A stretch of DNA of 64,000 nucleotides from Streptomyces sp. NRRL F-5727 (lineage in GTDB: Bacteria; Actinomycetota; Actinomycetes; Streptomycetales; Streptomycetaceae), in assembly GCF_000719555.1 (NCBI RefSeq), contig NZ_JOGX01000044.1, positions 38,806 to 102,805 on the forward strand, in the 5' to 3' direction. The notes beneath the pieces are model-generated. The model made no database searches and was not told the DNA's origin. It worked only from the letters and a program-made list of their open reading frames with translations. Position 1 is the stretch's first letter, and each line of letters opens with the position of its first letter. Below are positions 45,271 to 53,801 of this stretch, piece by piece. The position numbers and the translations under genes were made by a program.

Positions 45271-45674
45271 TGGGTCGGCACCGGTGTCAGGGCAGCGGCG
45301 GTGCCGAGCGGAGCGGCGCCGGGGGGTCGCGCCGCGTCGGGGAGGGAAGTCGGAGGGGACGGATCGAGCGGTGGGGGAGGGGGAGCCGGTTGCGGTCGGC
45401 CCCGGGCGTCCCCGGGACCGACCGCCCTTTCTGGGTGACCGGGCTGCTGTCCCCTGCCGTCCGGTCACGCGCGCTGGAGCGAGGTCCCACGACGTACCAG
45501 AAGCACGTCACACGCCCCAGCGAAGCCACGCGTGGTTTCTTACGGGCCCGCCCCTGGCTGGCACGGACACCCCGCTCAACGAAGCCCGGCGGGGGCCGGT
45601 CACGCGCCGTACGGGTGAGTCCGGCACCGAACGCGGGTGCGGAGCCCCACCCCCGGGTGGGGCCGGGCGTGACC

Positions 45675-45965
45675 TCAGACGCGGCCCCGGCACAGCTCCA
45701 GCATCGTCATCGCCAGCGCCGTCCCCGGCTTGCCCAGCGCGTCCCGGTAGTGGGCGAGCACGTCCATCTCGCGGGCCAGGTTCACCCGCCGGCCGCCGGA
45801 GGAGATCCGGGCCTCCTGGATGACCGCCGAGATCGCCATCCGTTCCTGGATGAGACCGATGATCCGGTCGTCCAGCGCGTCGATCCGCTCCCGGGCGTCA
45901 CCGATCAGCGAGGCCGCCTCGTCGGTGCGGGCGCCGGTCAGCTCGGTGGGGGTCTGCGTGGTCAT
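45675..45965 (-). CDS. Chorismate mutase (AroQ fold)
   Basis: 96 residues: ARERIDALDDRIIGLIQERMAI and RVNLAREMDVLAHYRDALG are the two all-helical segments with the active-site Arg/Lys pattern of AroQ chorismate mutase. Converts chorismate to prephenate, committing it to Phe/Tyr. It lacks a signal peptide and acts in the cytosol. An apparent attenuator (short ORF and hairpin) precedes it, and AroQ is typically a free enzyme here, not fused to prephenate dehydratase. Confidence 0.93.
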   Translation of the reverse strand: MTTQTPTELTGARTDEAASLIGDARERIDALDDRIIGLIQERMAISAVIQEARISSGGRRVNLAREMDVLAHYRDALGKPGTALAMTMLELCRGRV

Positions 45966-46024
45966 ACGGGGCTCCTGGGGTTCCTGAGGGGGTGGGGCCC
46001 CGGATCGGCACGGCCCGGGAAACG

Positions 46025-46061
46025 CCAGACGCCCCGGGCCTTGTCGGCCCGGGGCGCCTGG
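46025..46061 (-). terminator. Attenuator-like hairpin before chorismate mutase
   Basis: CCAGACGCCCCGGGCC pairs with GGCCCGGGGCGCCTGG (46046-46061), 15 of 16 bases, with a 5-base loop. In the minus-strand transcript it is followed by GCGTTTCCC. It lies between the short ORF stop and the chorismate mutase start. Confidence 0.7.
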
Positions 46062-46082
46062 GAAGTCGCTGTTGTCAGTTGC

Positions 46083-46154
46083 TCAAGCAGCACGACCATG
46101 GCAGCCGGTGGGCCGGTTGCCATAGGTAAACAGGAAGGTCGAGTGCTTGCGCAT
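46083..46154 (-). CDS. Putative 23-residue leader peptide of the chorismate mutase gene
   Basis: ATG at 46154 to TGA at 46083. The peptide is basic at the N-terminus, then reads T-F-L-F-T-Y-G, so two Phe and one Tyr sit in five positions; codons include TTT, TAT, GGT, CGT and GCT, unusual for this genome. A putative -10 (CATACT) lies seven bases before the ATG, which would make the transcript leaderless. Position, codon bias and the following hairpin suggest transcription attenuation by Phe/Tyr supply; this is inference. Confidence 0.6.
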   Translation of the reverse strand: MRKHSTFLFTYGNRPTGCHGRAA

Positions 46155-46161
46155 GGCGCCC

Positions 46162-46192
46162 AGTATGGACCCCGGCCGCCGCCCCGGGGCAA
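46162..46192 (-). promoter_or_regulatory. Putative promoter of the leader/chorismate mutase transcript
   Basis: On the minus strand TTGCCC (46192-46187) and CATACT (46167-46162) are separated by 19 bases, slightly long. The predicted start coincides with the leader ATG. Confidence 0.5.
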
Positions 46193-46200
46193 GCCGGGCC

Positions 46201-46245
46201 CGGATGGTGAGACGAAGGCCACCCGCGTTCGGATGGTGAGACGAA
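46201..46245. promoter_or_regulatory. Direct repeat CGGATGGTGAGACGAA, two copies
   Basis: Identical 16-mers at 46201-46216 and 46230-46245, 29 bases apart (close to three helical turns), in the divergent region between the leader peptide and guaA. TGAGACG-type elements occur before amino-acid genes in Streptomyces, from memory. Likely tandem binding sites for one regulator, unknown. Confidence 0.6.
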
Positions 46246-46324
46246 AAGAGACACGCGCGCGCCGGTAGAATCGACAAATAGCCCCCTCCCTCGGGAACCC
46301 TCCTACCGCCGGAAGGCCGCCGAA

Positions 46325-47917
46325 GTGTCATCAGCGTCCCCCGCTGCCGCGCCCGACGTCACCAACCCGGACGTAGTCCTCGTTGTCGACTTCGGCGCGC
46401 AGTACGCCCAGCTCATCGCCCGTCGCGTCCGCGAGGCGCGGGTCTACAGCGAGATCGTCCCGTCCACCATGCCGGTGGCCGAGATGCTGGCCAAGAACCC
46501 GAAGGCGATCATCCTCTCCGGCGGTCCGTCCTCCGTGTACGCGGAGGGCGCCCCGCGCCTCGACCGTGCCCTCTTCGAGGCCGGCGTCCCCGTCTTCGGC
46601 ATGTGCTACGGCTTCCAGCTGATGGCCACGACCCTCGGCGGCACCGTCGACAACACCGGCGCCCGCGAGTACGGCCGCACCCCGCTGCACGTCTCCAAGG
46701 CCGGCTCCACCCTCTTCGAGGGCACCCCGGTCGAGCAGTCCGTGTGGATGTCGCACGGCGACGCCTGCTCCGCCGCCCCCGAGGGCTTCACCGTCACCGC
46801 CTCCACCGACGTGGTCCCGGTCGCCGCCTTCGAGAACGACGAGAAGAAGCTCTACGGCGTCCAGTACCACCCCGAGGTGCTGCACTCCACGCACGGCCAG
46901 CAGATCCTGGAGCACTTCCTCTACCGCGGCGCCGGCATCCAGCCCTCCTGGACGACCGGCAACGTCATCGAGGAGCAGGTCGCGGCCATCCGCGCCCAGG
47001 TCGGCGACAAGCGCGCCATCTGCGGCCTCTCCGGCGGCGTCGACTCCGCCGTGGCCGCGGCCCTCGTCCAGAAGGCCATCGGCGACCAGCTCACCTGCGT
47101 CTACGTCGACCACGGCCTGATGCGCAAGGGCGAGACCCAGCAGGTCGAGAAGGACTTCGTCGCCGCGACCGGCGCCCGCCTGGTCGTCGTCGACGCCGAG
47201 AAGCGCTTCCTCGACGCCCTCGCCGGCGTCTCCGACCCGGAGACCAAGCGCAAGATCATCGGCCGTGAGTTCATCCGCGTCTTCGAGCAGGCGCAGCTGG
47301 AGATCCTCCAGGAGGAGGGCCCCGAGGTCGCCTTCCTCGTGCAGGGCACCCTCTACCCGGACATCGTCGAGTCCGGCGGCGGCACCGGCACCGCCAACAT
47401 CAAGTCCCACCACAACGTGGGCGGCCTCCCCGAGGACATCGAGTTCGAGCTCGTCGAGCCGCTGCGCCAGCTGTTCAAGGACGAGGTCCGGATGGTCGGC
47501 CAGGAGCTCGGCCTGCCCGAGGAGATCGTCCAGCGGCAGCCCTTCCCCGGCCCCGGCCTCGGCATCCGCATCGTCGGCGAGGTCACCAAGGAGCGCCTGG
47601 ACCTGCTCCGCGAGGCCGACGCCATCGCCCGCGAGGAGCTGACCGCCGCCGGTCTCGACCGCGACATCTGGCAGTGCCCGGTCGTGCTGCTCGCCGACGT
47701 CCGCTCCGTCGGCGTCCAGGGCGACGGCCGCACCTACGGCCACCCGATCGTCCTGCGCCCGGTCTCCTCCGAGGACGCCATGACGGCCGACTGGTCCCGC
47801 CTGCCCTACGAGGTCCTCGCCAGGATCTCCACCCGGATCACCAACGAGGTCGCCGACGTCAACCGCGTCGTCCTCGACGTCACCAGCAAGCCCCCGGGCA
47901 CCATCGAGTGGGAGTGA
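46325..47917 (+). CDS. guaA: GMP synthase (glutamine-hydrolysing)
   Basis: 530 residues from GTG 46325. Class I amidotransferase domain ([11 protein letters not shown] with nucleophile Cys; PEVLHS His/Glu), ATP pyrophosphatase motif [13 protein letters not shown], and the dimerisation domain ending KPPGTIEWE. Converts XMP to GMP, completing the pathway begun by guaB. The start follows CCGGAAGGCCGCCGAA, a modest ribosome-binding site. A hairpin terminator follows. Confidence 0.97.
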   Translation: MSSASPAAAPDVTNPDVVLVVDFGAQYAQLIARRVREARVYSEIVPSTMPVAEMLAKNPKAIILSGGPSSVYAEGAPRLDRALFEAGVPVFGMCYGFQLMATTLGGTVDNTGAREYGRTPLHVSKAGSTLFEGTPVEQSVWMSHGDACSAAPEGFTVTASTDVVPVAAFENDEKKLYGVQYHPEVLHSTHGQQILEHFLYRGAGIQPSWTTGNVIEEQVAAIRAQVGDKRAICGLSGGVDSAVAAALVQKAIGDQLTCVYVDHGLMRKGETQQVEKDFVAATGARLVVVDAEKRFLDALAGVSDPETKRKIIGREFIRVFEQAQLEILQEEGPEVAFLVQGTLYPDIVESGGGTGTANIKSHHNVGGLPEDIEFELVEPLRQLFKDEVRMVGQELGLPEEIVQRQPFPGPGLGIRIVGEVTKERLDLLREADAIAREELTAAGLDRDIWQCPVVLLADVRSVGVQGDGRTYGHPIVLRPVSSEDAMTADWSRLPYEVLARISTRITNEVADVNRVVLDVTSKPPGTIEWE

Positions 47918-47942
47918 CCCCTCCCGCTCCCTGAGCCCCGCC

Positions 47943-47975
47943 GAAGCCGCCGCCCCCGCGAAGGGCGGCGGCTTC
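47943..47975. terminator. Terminator after guaA
   Basis: GAAGCCGCCGCCC (47943-47955) pairs perfectly with 47963-47975 over a 7-base loop. Confidence 0.82.
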
Positions 47976-48032
47976 GCCGTGTTCACGTCCGGACTCTGGT
48001 GACTTGACCGGCCGGGCGTTACCTTCCGGCGC

Positions 48033-48821
48033 ATGACCGAGATACCGGCCCCCGTCCCCGTCGACCGGCTCCACTTCGCCATGCCGCCCGTCCACGCGAC
48101 GGCCGAGGAGGAACGCGCCCACCGCAAACAGCGGCTCGCCGGCGCGCTCCGGCTCTTCGGACGGCTCGGGTACGAGGAGGGCGTCTCCGGCCACATCACG
48201 GTCCGCGACCCCGAGTACGACGACTGCTACTGGGTGAACCCCTTCGGCGCGCCCTTCGGCGACCTCACCGCGAGCGACCTCGTCCTCGCCAACGGCGAGG
48301 GCCAGGTCGTCCTCGGCGGCCAGCACGTCAACCAGGCCGCCTTCACCGTCCACGCCGCCGTCCACCGCGCCCGCCCCGACGCCGTCGCCGTCGCCCACAC
48401 CCACTCCACCCACGGCCGCGCCCTCGCCGCCCTCGGCGAACTCCTCGACCCCCTCACCCAGGAAGCCTGCGCCTTCTACCAGGACCACGCCCTCTACGAC
48501 GCCTACACCGGCGTCACCGTCGACGCCGAGGAGGCCCGCCGCGTCGCCGTCGCCCTCGGCCCCTTCAAAGGAATCGTCCTGCGCAACCACGGCCTCCTCA
48601 CCGTCGGCTCCTCCGTCGACGCCGCCGCCTGGTGGTTCATCGCCATGGACCGCTGCGCCCGCATCCAGCTCGCCGCCCGCGCCGCCGGCAAACCCGTCCT
48701 CATCGACCACAAGGACGCCGTCGCCACCCGCGAACAGCTCGGCAGCGACCTCGTCGCCTGGATCAACTACCAGCCGCTCTGGCGCAGGATCAGCCGAGCG
48801 GAGCCCGAACTCCTGTCGTAG
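48033..48821 (+). CDS. Class II aldolase/adducin-domain protein
   Basis: 262 residues. The metal-binding triad of class II aldolases is visible: VAHTHSTHGRALAAL supplies two His, and a later His comes from VLRNHGLLTVG. Members of this branch include fuculose-phosphate aldolases and decarboxylase-like enzymes; without a phosphate-binding signature visible I cannot choose. ATG 48033 follows an AC-rich segment with little Shine-Dalgarno. It is a single-gene unit between two terminators or gaps. Confidence 0.88.
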   Translation: MTEIPAPVPVDRLHFAMPPVHATAEEERAHRKQRLAGALRLFGRLGYEEGVSGHITVRDPEYDDCYWVNPFGAPFGDLTASDLVLANGEGQVVLGGQHVNQAAFTVHAAVHRARPDAVAVAHTHSTHGRALAALGELLDPLTQEACAFYQDHALYDAYTGVTVDAEEARRVAVALGPFKGIVLRNHGLLTVGSSVDAAAWWFIAMDRCARIQLAARAAGKPVLIDHKDAVATREQLGSDLVAWINYQPLWRRISRAEPELLS

Positions 48822-48973
48822 CACCATCGCTTCACCCTTCTGTACGTCAAGGCGATGGCACGGCAATCACTCTCCGGCGGGGCGCACGCGGCCCTCCCGA
48901 GCCCCCTTGGTGCGGCACAATTCCGAGGAATCAGCGGCAAGTTGAGCTCGGGAACTCGGAAAGTGGCGGCACC

Positions 48974-50224
48974 GTGGCGGTTCAAGAGGCGAGACAGTAC
49001 GGCGGGCGCCACGGCGCCGGCGAGCATCCGACGGCCTGCGCCGGCTGCGCCCACTGCGGCGAGACCGGCCACCGCCGCGCCGTCGCCGCCTTCCTCGCCC
49101 GCCGCGAGGAACTCGCCGCCGGCCACGGCGTCCCCGCCGCCGTCGCCCACTCCCCGGTCGCCGCCCGCCAGTGGGTCTCCGACGAGCTCGCCCAGTCCGC
49201 CCGTGCCGTGACCGCCCACGGCCGGGAGGCCGGCCTCGCCTGGCTCGCCCGCGTCCGCACCGGCAGCCTCGCCGCCGTCTGGGCCGCCGTCCTCGCCCTC
49301 CTGCTCGGCCAGGCCCTCACCGCCCTCGGCACCGGCTGGACCGCCGCCCGCACCGCCGGCCTCGGCACAGCCCTCCTGCTCGCCGTCCCCCTCACCGCCG
49401 CCGCCCACGCCCACCGCTCCCGCGGCGGCCTGCTCGCCCCGCTCACCGGCGAGGACAACCGGCTCTCCACCACCCGCGCCGTCGCCGCCGCCTGGCTCCT
49501 CTTCCTCTGCTACACCCTTCTCTTCCTCACCCTCCGCTCGCTCACCGCCACCGCCTTCGGCCTCTCCGGCGCCGCCGCCCTCGTCACCGTCCTCGCCCTC
49601 GTCTCCGCCGTCGCCGTCACCGCCCGGCTCGTCGTCTCCACCCGGATCGCCGGCCGACGGCTCCAGAAGGTCCGCGCCGACCGGCCCCGCGCCGCCGACC
49701 TCCTCTGCGACGACAACGGCCGCGCCGACCTCGCCGACGTCCAGTACGTCCTCGTCTCCGGCACCGTCCTCGTCTTCGCCGCCGTCCGGCTCGCCACCGC
49801 CCCCGACCGTCTCCCCGCGCCGCCCTGGTCCCTCGCCCTCCTCGTCGCCGTCTCCGCCGCCTGGCACCTCGCCGCCAAGTGCACCGAAGGCGGCCCGCCC
49901 GTCGTCCACTCCGTGGTCCGCGCCCGCGAGGCCGGCGACCTCGACGCCCCCATCCGCGTCGGCGACGACATCGAGATCCGCGGCCACGGCTTCGTCCCGC
50001 CCGGCGCCGCCGCCCCCGACCCGCTCACCCGGCTCGTCGTCCGGATCGGCGCCGTCCACGCCCACGTCCCCCTGGTCCCCGTCCCCGGCGGCTTCGCCAA
50101 CCCCACCGACACCGTCCTGACCGTCCCGCTCCCCGCGGACGTCGAGCCCGGCCGGGTCGAGGTCTCCGTCGTCACCGCCGCCGGACTCGAGACCGAGCGG
50201 GTCGTGATCGACGTCGCCGACTGA
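48974..50224 (+). CDS. Multi-pass membrane protein with C-terminal beta domain, function unknown
   Basis: 416 residues from GTG 48974. The N-terminus has C-x2-C-x2-C (ACAGCAHCGETGH), a small zinc-knuckle-like cluster. Six or so hydrophobic helices follow (LAAVWAAVLALLLGQALTAL, TALLLAVPLTAAAHAH, AAAWLLFLCYTLLFLTL, LVTVLALVSAVAVTARLV, and others), with the last section (DAPIRVGDDIEIRGHGFVPPG ...) a beta-rich IPT/TIG-like domain on the outside. I do not recognise the family. Confidence 0.72.
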   Translation: MAVQEARQYGGRHGAGEHPTACAGCAHCGETGHRRAVAAFLARREELAAGHGVPAAVAHSPVAARQWVSDELAQSARAVTAHGREAGLAWLARVRTGSLAAVWAAVLALLLGQALTALGTGWTAARTAGLGTALLLAVPLTAAAHAHRSRGGLLAPLTGEDNRLSTTRAVAAAWLLFLCYTLLFLTLRSLTATAFGLSGAAALVTVLALVSAVAVTARLVVSTRIAGRRLQKVRADRPRAADLLCDDNGRADLADVQYVLVSGTVLVFAAVRLATAPDRLPAPPWSLALLVAVSAAWHLAAKCTEGGPPVVHSVVRAREAGDLDAPIRVGDDIEIRGHGFVPPGAAAPDPLTRLVVRIGAVHAHVPLVPVPGGFANPTDTVLTVPLPADVEPGRVEVSVVTAAGLETERVVIDVAD

Positions 50225-50327
50225 CCGTCCGGCCCCTCCGTCCAGCCCCTCCGCGTATCCCTTCACAGCACAACCGGAGACAATCGGTCCGCGAACAGTC
50301 GTACGGGGTGTGGAGAGGTGACCGATC

Positions 50328-50843
50328 ATGAGCGCGTACCCGGACCGACGCGGCGGGTCCACCCTGCGAGACCGCACGGACGCCTGGAAGGCCACCGCCT
50401 CCCGCTACGCCCTGCTTCCGCTCCGGATCTTCCTCGGCGTCACCTTCGTCTACGCCGGTCTCGACAAACTCACCGACCCGGCCTTCCTCGCCGACACCGG
50501 CACCGGCTCCATCGGCGAGACCATGCGAGGCGTCCGCGACTCCTCGGCCTTCCCCTGGCTCGTCGACCTCGCCCTCCACAGCCCCACCGGCTTCGGCTAC
50601 GCCATCGCCTTCGGGGAGCTGGCCGTCGGCCTCGGCACCCTCCTCGGCCTCCTCGCCCGGGTGGCCGCCCTCGGCGGCGCCCTCATCTCGCTGAGCCTCT
50701 GGCTCACCGTGAGCTGGCAGGTGAACCCCTACTACCTCGGCAACGACCTCGCCTATCTCATCGCCTGGCTGCCGCTGCTGCTCGCCGGCGCCCCGGTGCT
50801 CTCCGCCGACCGTCTTCTCGCCGAACGGCGCCGGAGGCCGTAG
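50328..50843 (+). CDS. DoxX family membrane protein
   Basis: 171 residues with four membrane helices. The motif LRIFLGVTFVYAGLDKLTDPAFL is typical of DoxX-type proteins, and IGETMRGV precedes a helix pair. DoxX proteins occur with redox or thiosulfate enzymes, and in mycobacteria with Sec-linked redox complexes; the role here is unknown. Its 3' end overlaps the convergent small gene by 91 bases. Confidence 0.85.
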   Translation: MSAYPDRRGGSTLRDRTDAWKATASRYALLPLRIFLGVTFVYAGLDKLTDPAFLADTGTGSIGETMRGVRDSSAFPWLVDLALHSPTGFGYAIAFGELAVGLGTLLGLLARVAALGGALISLSLWLTVSWQVNPYYLGNDLAYLIAWLPLLLAGAPVLSADRLLAERRRRP

Positions 50844-51013
50844 GCCACCCAGGTCAGCAGCCCGGCCAGGCCGAGTCCGCCGCACATCACCGGGACCGCC
50901 AGCCACCACGGGGTCGTCCACCAGCCGGCGAGGTCCCCGCCGTAGGCGCCGGCCAGGCCGAGCGCGGCCAGGCCGACGACCAGCCGGCCGGGACGGAACT
51001 CATGAAGCAGCAC
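50753..51013 (-). CDS. Small two-helix membrane protein, downstream of the PspC gene
   Basis: 86 residues with two hydrophobic segments (LVVGLAALGLAGAYGG and WWLAVPVMCGGLGLAGLLTWVAYGL) and a basic/Ser-rich tail. Start ATG overlaps the end of the PspC gene by 14 bases, implying translational coupling and a shared function in envelope stress (inference). It overlaps the convergent DoxX gene, and the last 30 codons are less certain. Confidence 0.7.
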   Translation of the reverse strand: MLLHEFRPGRLVVGLAALGLAGAYGGDLAGWWTTPWWLAVPVMCGGLGLAGLLTWVAYGLRRRSARRRSAESTGAPASSSGSQAMR

Positions 51014-52367
51014 GGGTGACCTCCACCTGTCCGAGACCGACCTCCAGCGAGAGGTCCAGCGTCCCCGCCGGCTCCGTGCCGGCGGGCGGGTTCAGCGTCC
51101 GCGTCTCGTCGCGGTCCGGGGCGATGTCGATGTCGTCGGCCGCCTGCCCGGGCAGCTGGAGGTCACCGAGACCCACCTGGGCGTGCAGCTTCACGACCAC
51201 GTTCTCCGGCACGACCACCTCCAGCTTCCCCGCGCCCACGTCGACCGCCGTTCTCACCGTCGTCCCCTCGGGCACCGACAGCCGGGACAGATCCAGCGTC
51301 CCCACCCCGGCGCCCAGGTCGTACCGCGGCTCGACCGCGGTCACCGCGGCCGGCGTCCACGTCTGGCGCGTCCACTCCGTGGTGATCTTCTCCGGCAGCG
51401 CGACGGCACCGGCCAGCAAGGCCGACGTCACCACCACCTGGAGGATCGTGCCGAACCCGGTGCGGCCCAGGAAGCTGCTGACGACGAGACCCAGGCCGAA
51501 CACGGCCAGCGCCGCCGCGAGCCCCGTCGCCAGGCTGACGCCCAGCGGCTGCGACTCCCACGTCAGGGCCGTCCCCGTGACCGCCGCGGCCAGCGCGAAG
51601 AGCTGGACGAGGCCCGCGATCGAGTACGGGGTGCGCCGCACCGACGGTGCCGGGCGCGCCGGATCGACGGGCGTGCCCCACCGGCTGCCGGGCTTCGGCA
51701 CCTCGCCGCCGACCCGGCCCTCCGCGTCGACGATCCCGACCGGCCCCCACATGTAGCCGAAGGCCACCTTGCCGGTCGAACCGTCCTTCACGATCGGGTC
51801 CCGCCACCACGACATCATCTGGCTCTCGATGTACGTCAGCGGCGGCGCCTTCGCCTCCGGCGGCACCGGGACCCGCACGTGCGGGGCCTTCGGCCGCGCC
51901 TCCGGGTCGCCCTCGGCCTCCTCCACGGCGGTGTGCCGGCGCTGCGACCAGTACGCGGCACCGGCCGTCACCAGCGACAGCAGCACCGCGAAGCCCACCA
52001 TCGAGTTGGTGCGCAGCATCGACAGGAAGATCCCGCAGCCCACCAGCGCCATCAGGACCGCCGCGAGCGCGGCCCCGGACACCCGGCCGGTCAGCAGCCG
52101 TCGGCCCTCGCTCTCGTCCTCTCCCACGAGCGGGATCAGCAGCCACGCGAAGCCGTAGAAGAGCAGACCGACGCCGCCCGTCACCGCCAGCACCGCCAGC
52201 ACGATCCGGAAGATCACCGGATCCATGTCGAAGTGCCGGCCGAGACCGCCGCAGACGCCGCCGACCACTCGGCTCGTCCGCGAACGGCGCGGCGGGGCCG
52301 CGGGGGCGTCCCCGGCCACCGGTGGGGCCTCGTGCTGCGTGGGCCGCGAAGGCGTCGAACTCGTCAT
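51000..52367 (-). CDS. PspC-domain membrane protein with beta-helical C-terminus (LiaF/EsrI-like)
   Basis: 455 residues. PspC domain at about residues 30-85 (VVGGVCGGLGRHFDMDPVIFR and GLLFYGFAWLLIPLV), then several membrane helices, then a repetitive beta C-terminal half (YDLGAGVGTLDLSRLSVP, VDVGAGKLEVVVPENVVV, AQVGLGDLQLPG, LEVGLGQVEV) like the toast-rack/LiaF domain. Such proteins inhibit or sense for a partner kinase. The divergent histidine kinase carries its own PspC domain, as in the EsrISR system of corynebacteria. Confidence 0.85.
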   Translation of the reverse strand: MTSSTPSRPTQHEAPPVAGDAPAAPPRRSRTSRVVGGVCGGLGRHFDMDPVIFRIVLAVLAVTGGVGLLFYGFAWLLIPLVGEDESEGRRLLTGRVSGAALAAVLMALVGCGIFLSMLRTNSMVGFAVLLSLVTAGAAYWSQRRHTAVEEAEGDPEARPKAPHVRVPVPPEAKAPPLTYIESQMMSWWRDPIVKDGSTGKVAFGYMWGPVGIVDAEGRVGGEVPKPGSRWGTPVDPARPAPSVRRTPYSIAGLVQLFALAAAVTGTALTWESQPLGVSLATGLAAALAVFGLGLVVSSFLGRTGFGTILQVVVTSALLAGAVALPEKITTEWTRQTWTPAAVTAVEPRYDLGAGVGTLDLSRLSVPEGTTVRTAVDVGAGKLEVVVPENVVVKLHAQVGLGDLQLPGQAADDIDIAPDRDETRTLNPPAGTEPAGTLDLSLEVGLGQVEVTRAAS

Positions 52368-52410
52368 GCGTCCATGGTGACCGCCCGTGACCCCCGGACG
52401 GCACCGGGAA

Positions 52411-52500
52411 CGACCCTGGCGCGACCCTGATATTCGGCGCCGCGCCACGCCGGTGCCGACCCCGAGGCGAACCAGGGGGCGATCTCAGGGCGGACCCTGA
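52411..52500. promoter_or_regulatory. Repeated ACCCTG motifs between the PspC and histidine kinase genes
   Basis: CGACCCTG occurs at 52411 and 52422, and a TCAGGG-N4-CCCTGA inverted repeat at 52485-52500, 36 bases before the kinase ATG. Spacing of one helical turn between the first two suggests a multimeric regulator, presumably the response regulator at 53798. Inference from repetition only. Confidence 0.6.
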
Positions 52501-52535
52501 TGCCCGGGGAGGGCCCGGCGTGTGACGATCGGTGC

Positions 52536-53801
52536 ATGTCCGCAACCGCTCGCGTCACCGACTTCGACGAACCGCCCGTGCGCAGGCTCTACCGCAGCGC
52601 CGACGGGCGGTGGCTCGGCGGTGTCGCCCGCGGTCTCGCCGGACACCTCGGCCTGCCCGTCGCCTGGGTCCGCGCCGTCTTCGCGGTGCTCGTGCTCACC
52701 GAGGGCCTCGGGCTGCTGCTCTACGCGGTCTTCTGGATCGTCGTCCCGCTCGGCGTCGGCGGCCGGGACAAGCCGCTCACCGTCTTCGAGCGCACCGAGG
52801 ACGGCAGACGCCGGCTCCGTAAACCCGACCGCGGCCAGATCCTCGCCCTCGTCGCCCTCGCGATCGGCGCGTCCGTCTTCATCGCGAACCTCAGGATCGA
52901 CGGCGAGACCGGCCGGTACGTGTGGCCGGCGATGCTCATCGGCCTCGGCGTGGTCCTGGTGTGGCGGCAGGCCGACAACGCCCGCCGCGACACCTGGACC
53001 GGCCGGGCGGTCACCCACGGGCGCGGCTTCCATCTCGTGCGGGGGCTCGTCGGCGTGGCCCTGGTCGGCACCGGCCTCGCGGTCTTCATGGTCGTGCGCG
53101 GCTCCATCGCCCAGATCGGCACCGCGCTCACCGCCGCCGCCGCCGTCCTCACCGGCATAGCGCTGCTCGCCGGCCCCTGGCTGATACGGATGTCGCAGGA
53201 CCTCACCGCGGAGCGGACCCTGCGTATCCGCGCCCAGGAGCGGGCCGAGGTCGCCGCCCACGTCCACGACTCCGTGCTGCACACCCTCACCCTGATCCAG
53301 CGCAACGCGGACGACGCCGGCGAGGTCCGCAGGCTCGCCCGCGCCCAGGAGCGGGAGCTGCGGAACTGGCTGTACAAGCCGGAGGGCGGCGGCGGGGACG
53401 AGGAGCCGGAGACCGTCGCCGAGGCGGTGAAGCGGGCCGCCGCCGAGGTCGAGGACCAGCACGGGGTGCCGCTGGAGGTCGTGGTCGTCGGCGACTGCCC
53501 CCTCGACGAGAAGCTGACCGCGCAGATGAAGGCCGCGCGCGAGGCGATGGTCAACGCCGCGAAGTACGGTGGCGAGGGCGGGGCGGTCCAGGTGTACGCG
53601 GAGGTGGAGGGGCGCACGGTCTTCGTGTCGGTGCGCGACCGCGGCCCCGGGTTCGACCTGGACGAGGTCCCCGAGGACAGAATGGGCGTACGAGAATCGA
53701 TCATCGGCCGGATGCAGCGCAACGGCGGCACGGCCCGGCTGCGGGCCGTGCCGGGCGGGGGCACCGAGGTCGAGCTGGAGATGGAGAGGGCGGACGGATG
53801 A
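52536..53801 (+). CDS. PspC-domain histidine kinase
   Basis: 421 residues from ATG 52536. N-terminal PspC domain (LGGVARGLAGHLGLPVAWVR), several membrane helices, and a HisKA_3/HATPase_c part: VAAHVHDSVLHTLTLIQRNA holds the phospho-acceptor His, then the N-box AREAMVNAAKYGG and the G-box VRDRGPGFDLDEV. This belongs to the NarL-partner kinase family. ATGA overlap with the response regulator gene makes one operon. Likely senses envelope damage together with the divergent PspC protein. Confidence 0.92.
   Translation: MSATARVTDFDEPPVRRLYRSADGRWLGGVARGLAGHLGLPVAWVRAVFAVLVLTEGLGLLLYAVFWIVVPLGVGGRDKPLTVFERTEDGRRRLRKPDRGQILALVALAIGASVFIANLRIDGETGRYVWPAMLIGLGVVLVWRQADNARRDTWTGRAVTHGRGFHLVRGLVGVALVGTGLAVFMVVRGSIAQIGTALTAAAAVLTGIALLAGPWLIRMSQDLTAERTLRIRAQERAEVAAHVHDSVLHTLTLIQRNADDAGEVRRLARAQERELRNWLYKPEGGGGDEEPETVAEAVKRAAAEVEDQHGVPLEVVVVGDCPLDEKLTAQMKAAREAMVNAAKYGGEGGAVQVYAEVEGRTVFVSVRDRGPGFDLDEVPEDRMGVRESIIGRMQRNGGTARLRAVPGGGTEVELEMERADG

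Noticed and set aside
45287..45529. 80-residue ORF on the minus strand in the 45 kb gap
   Set aside because: Third-position GC is noticeably below that of neighbours and there is no domain; kept as intergenic.
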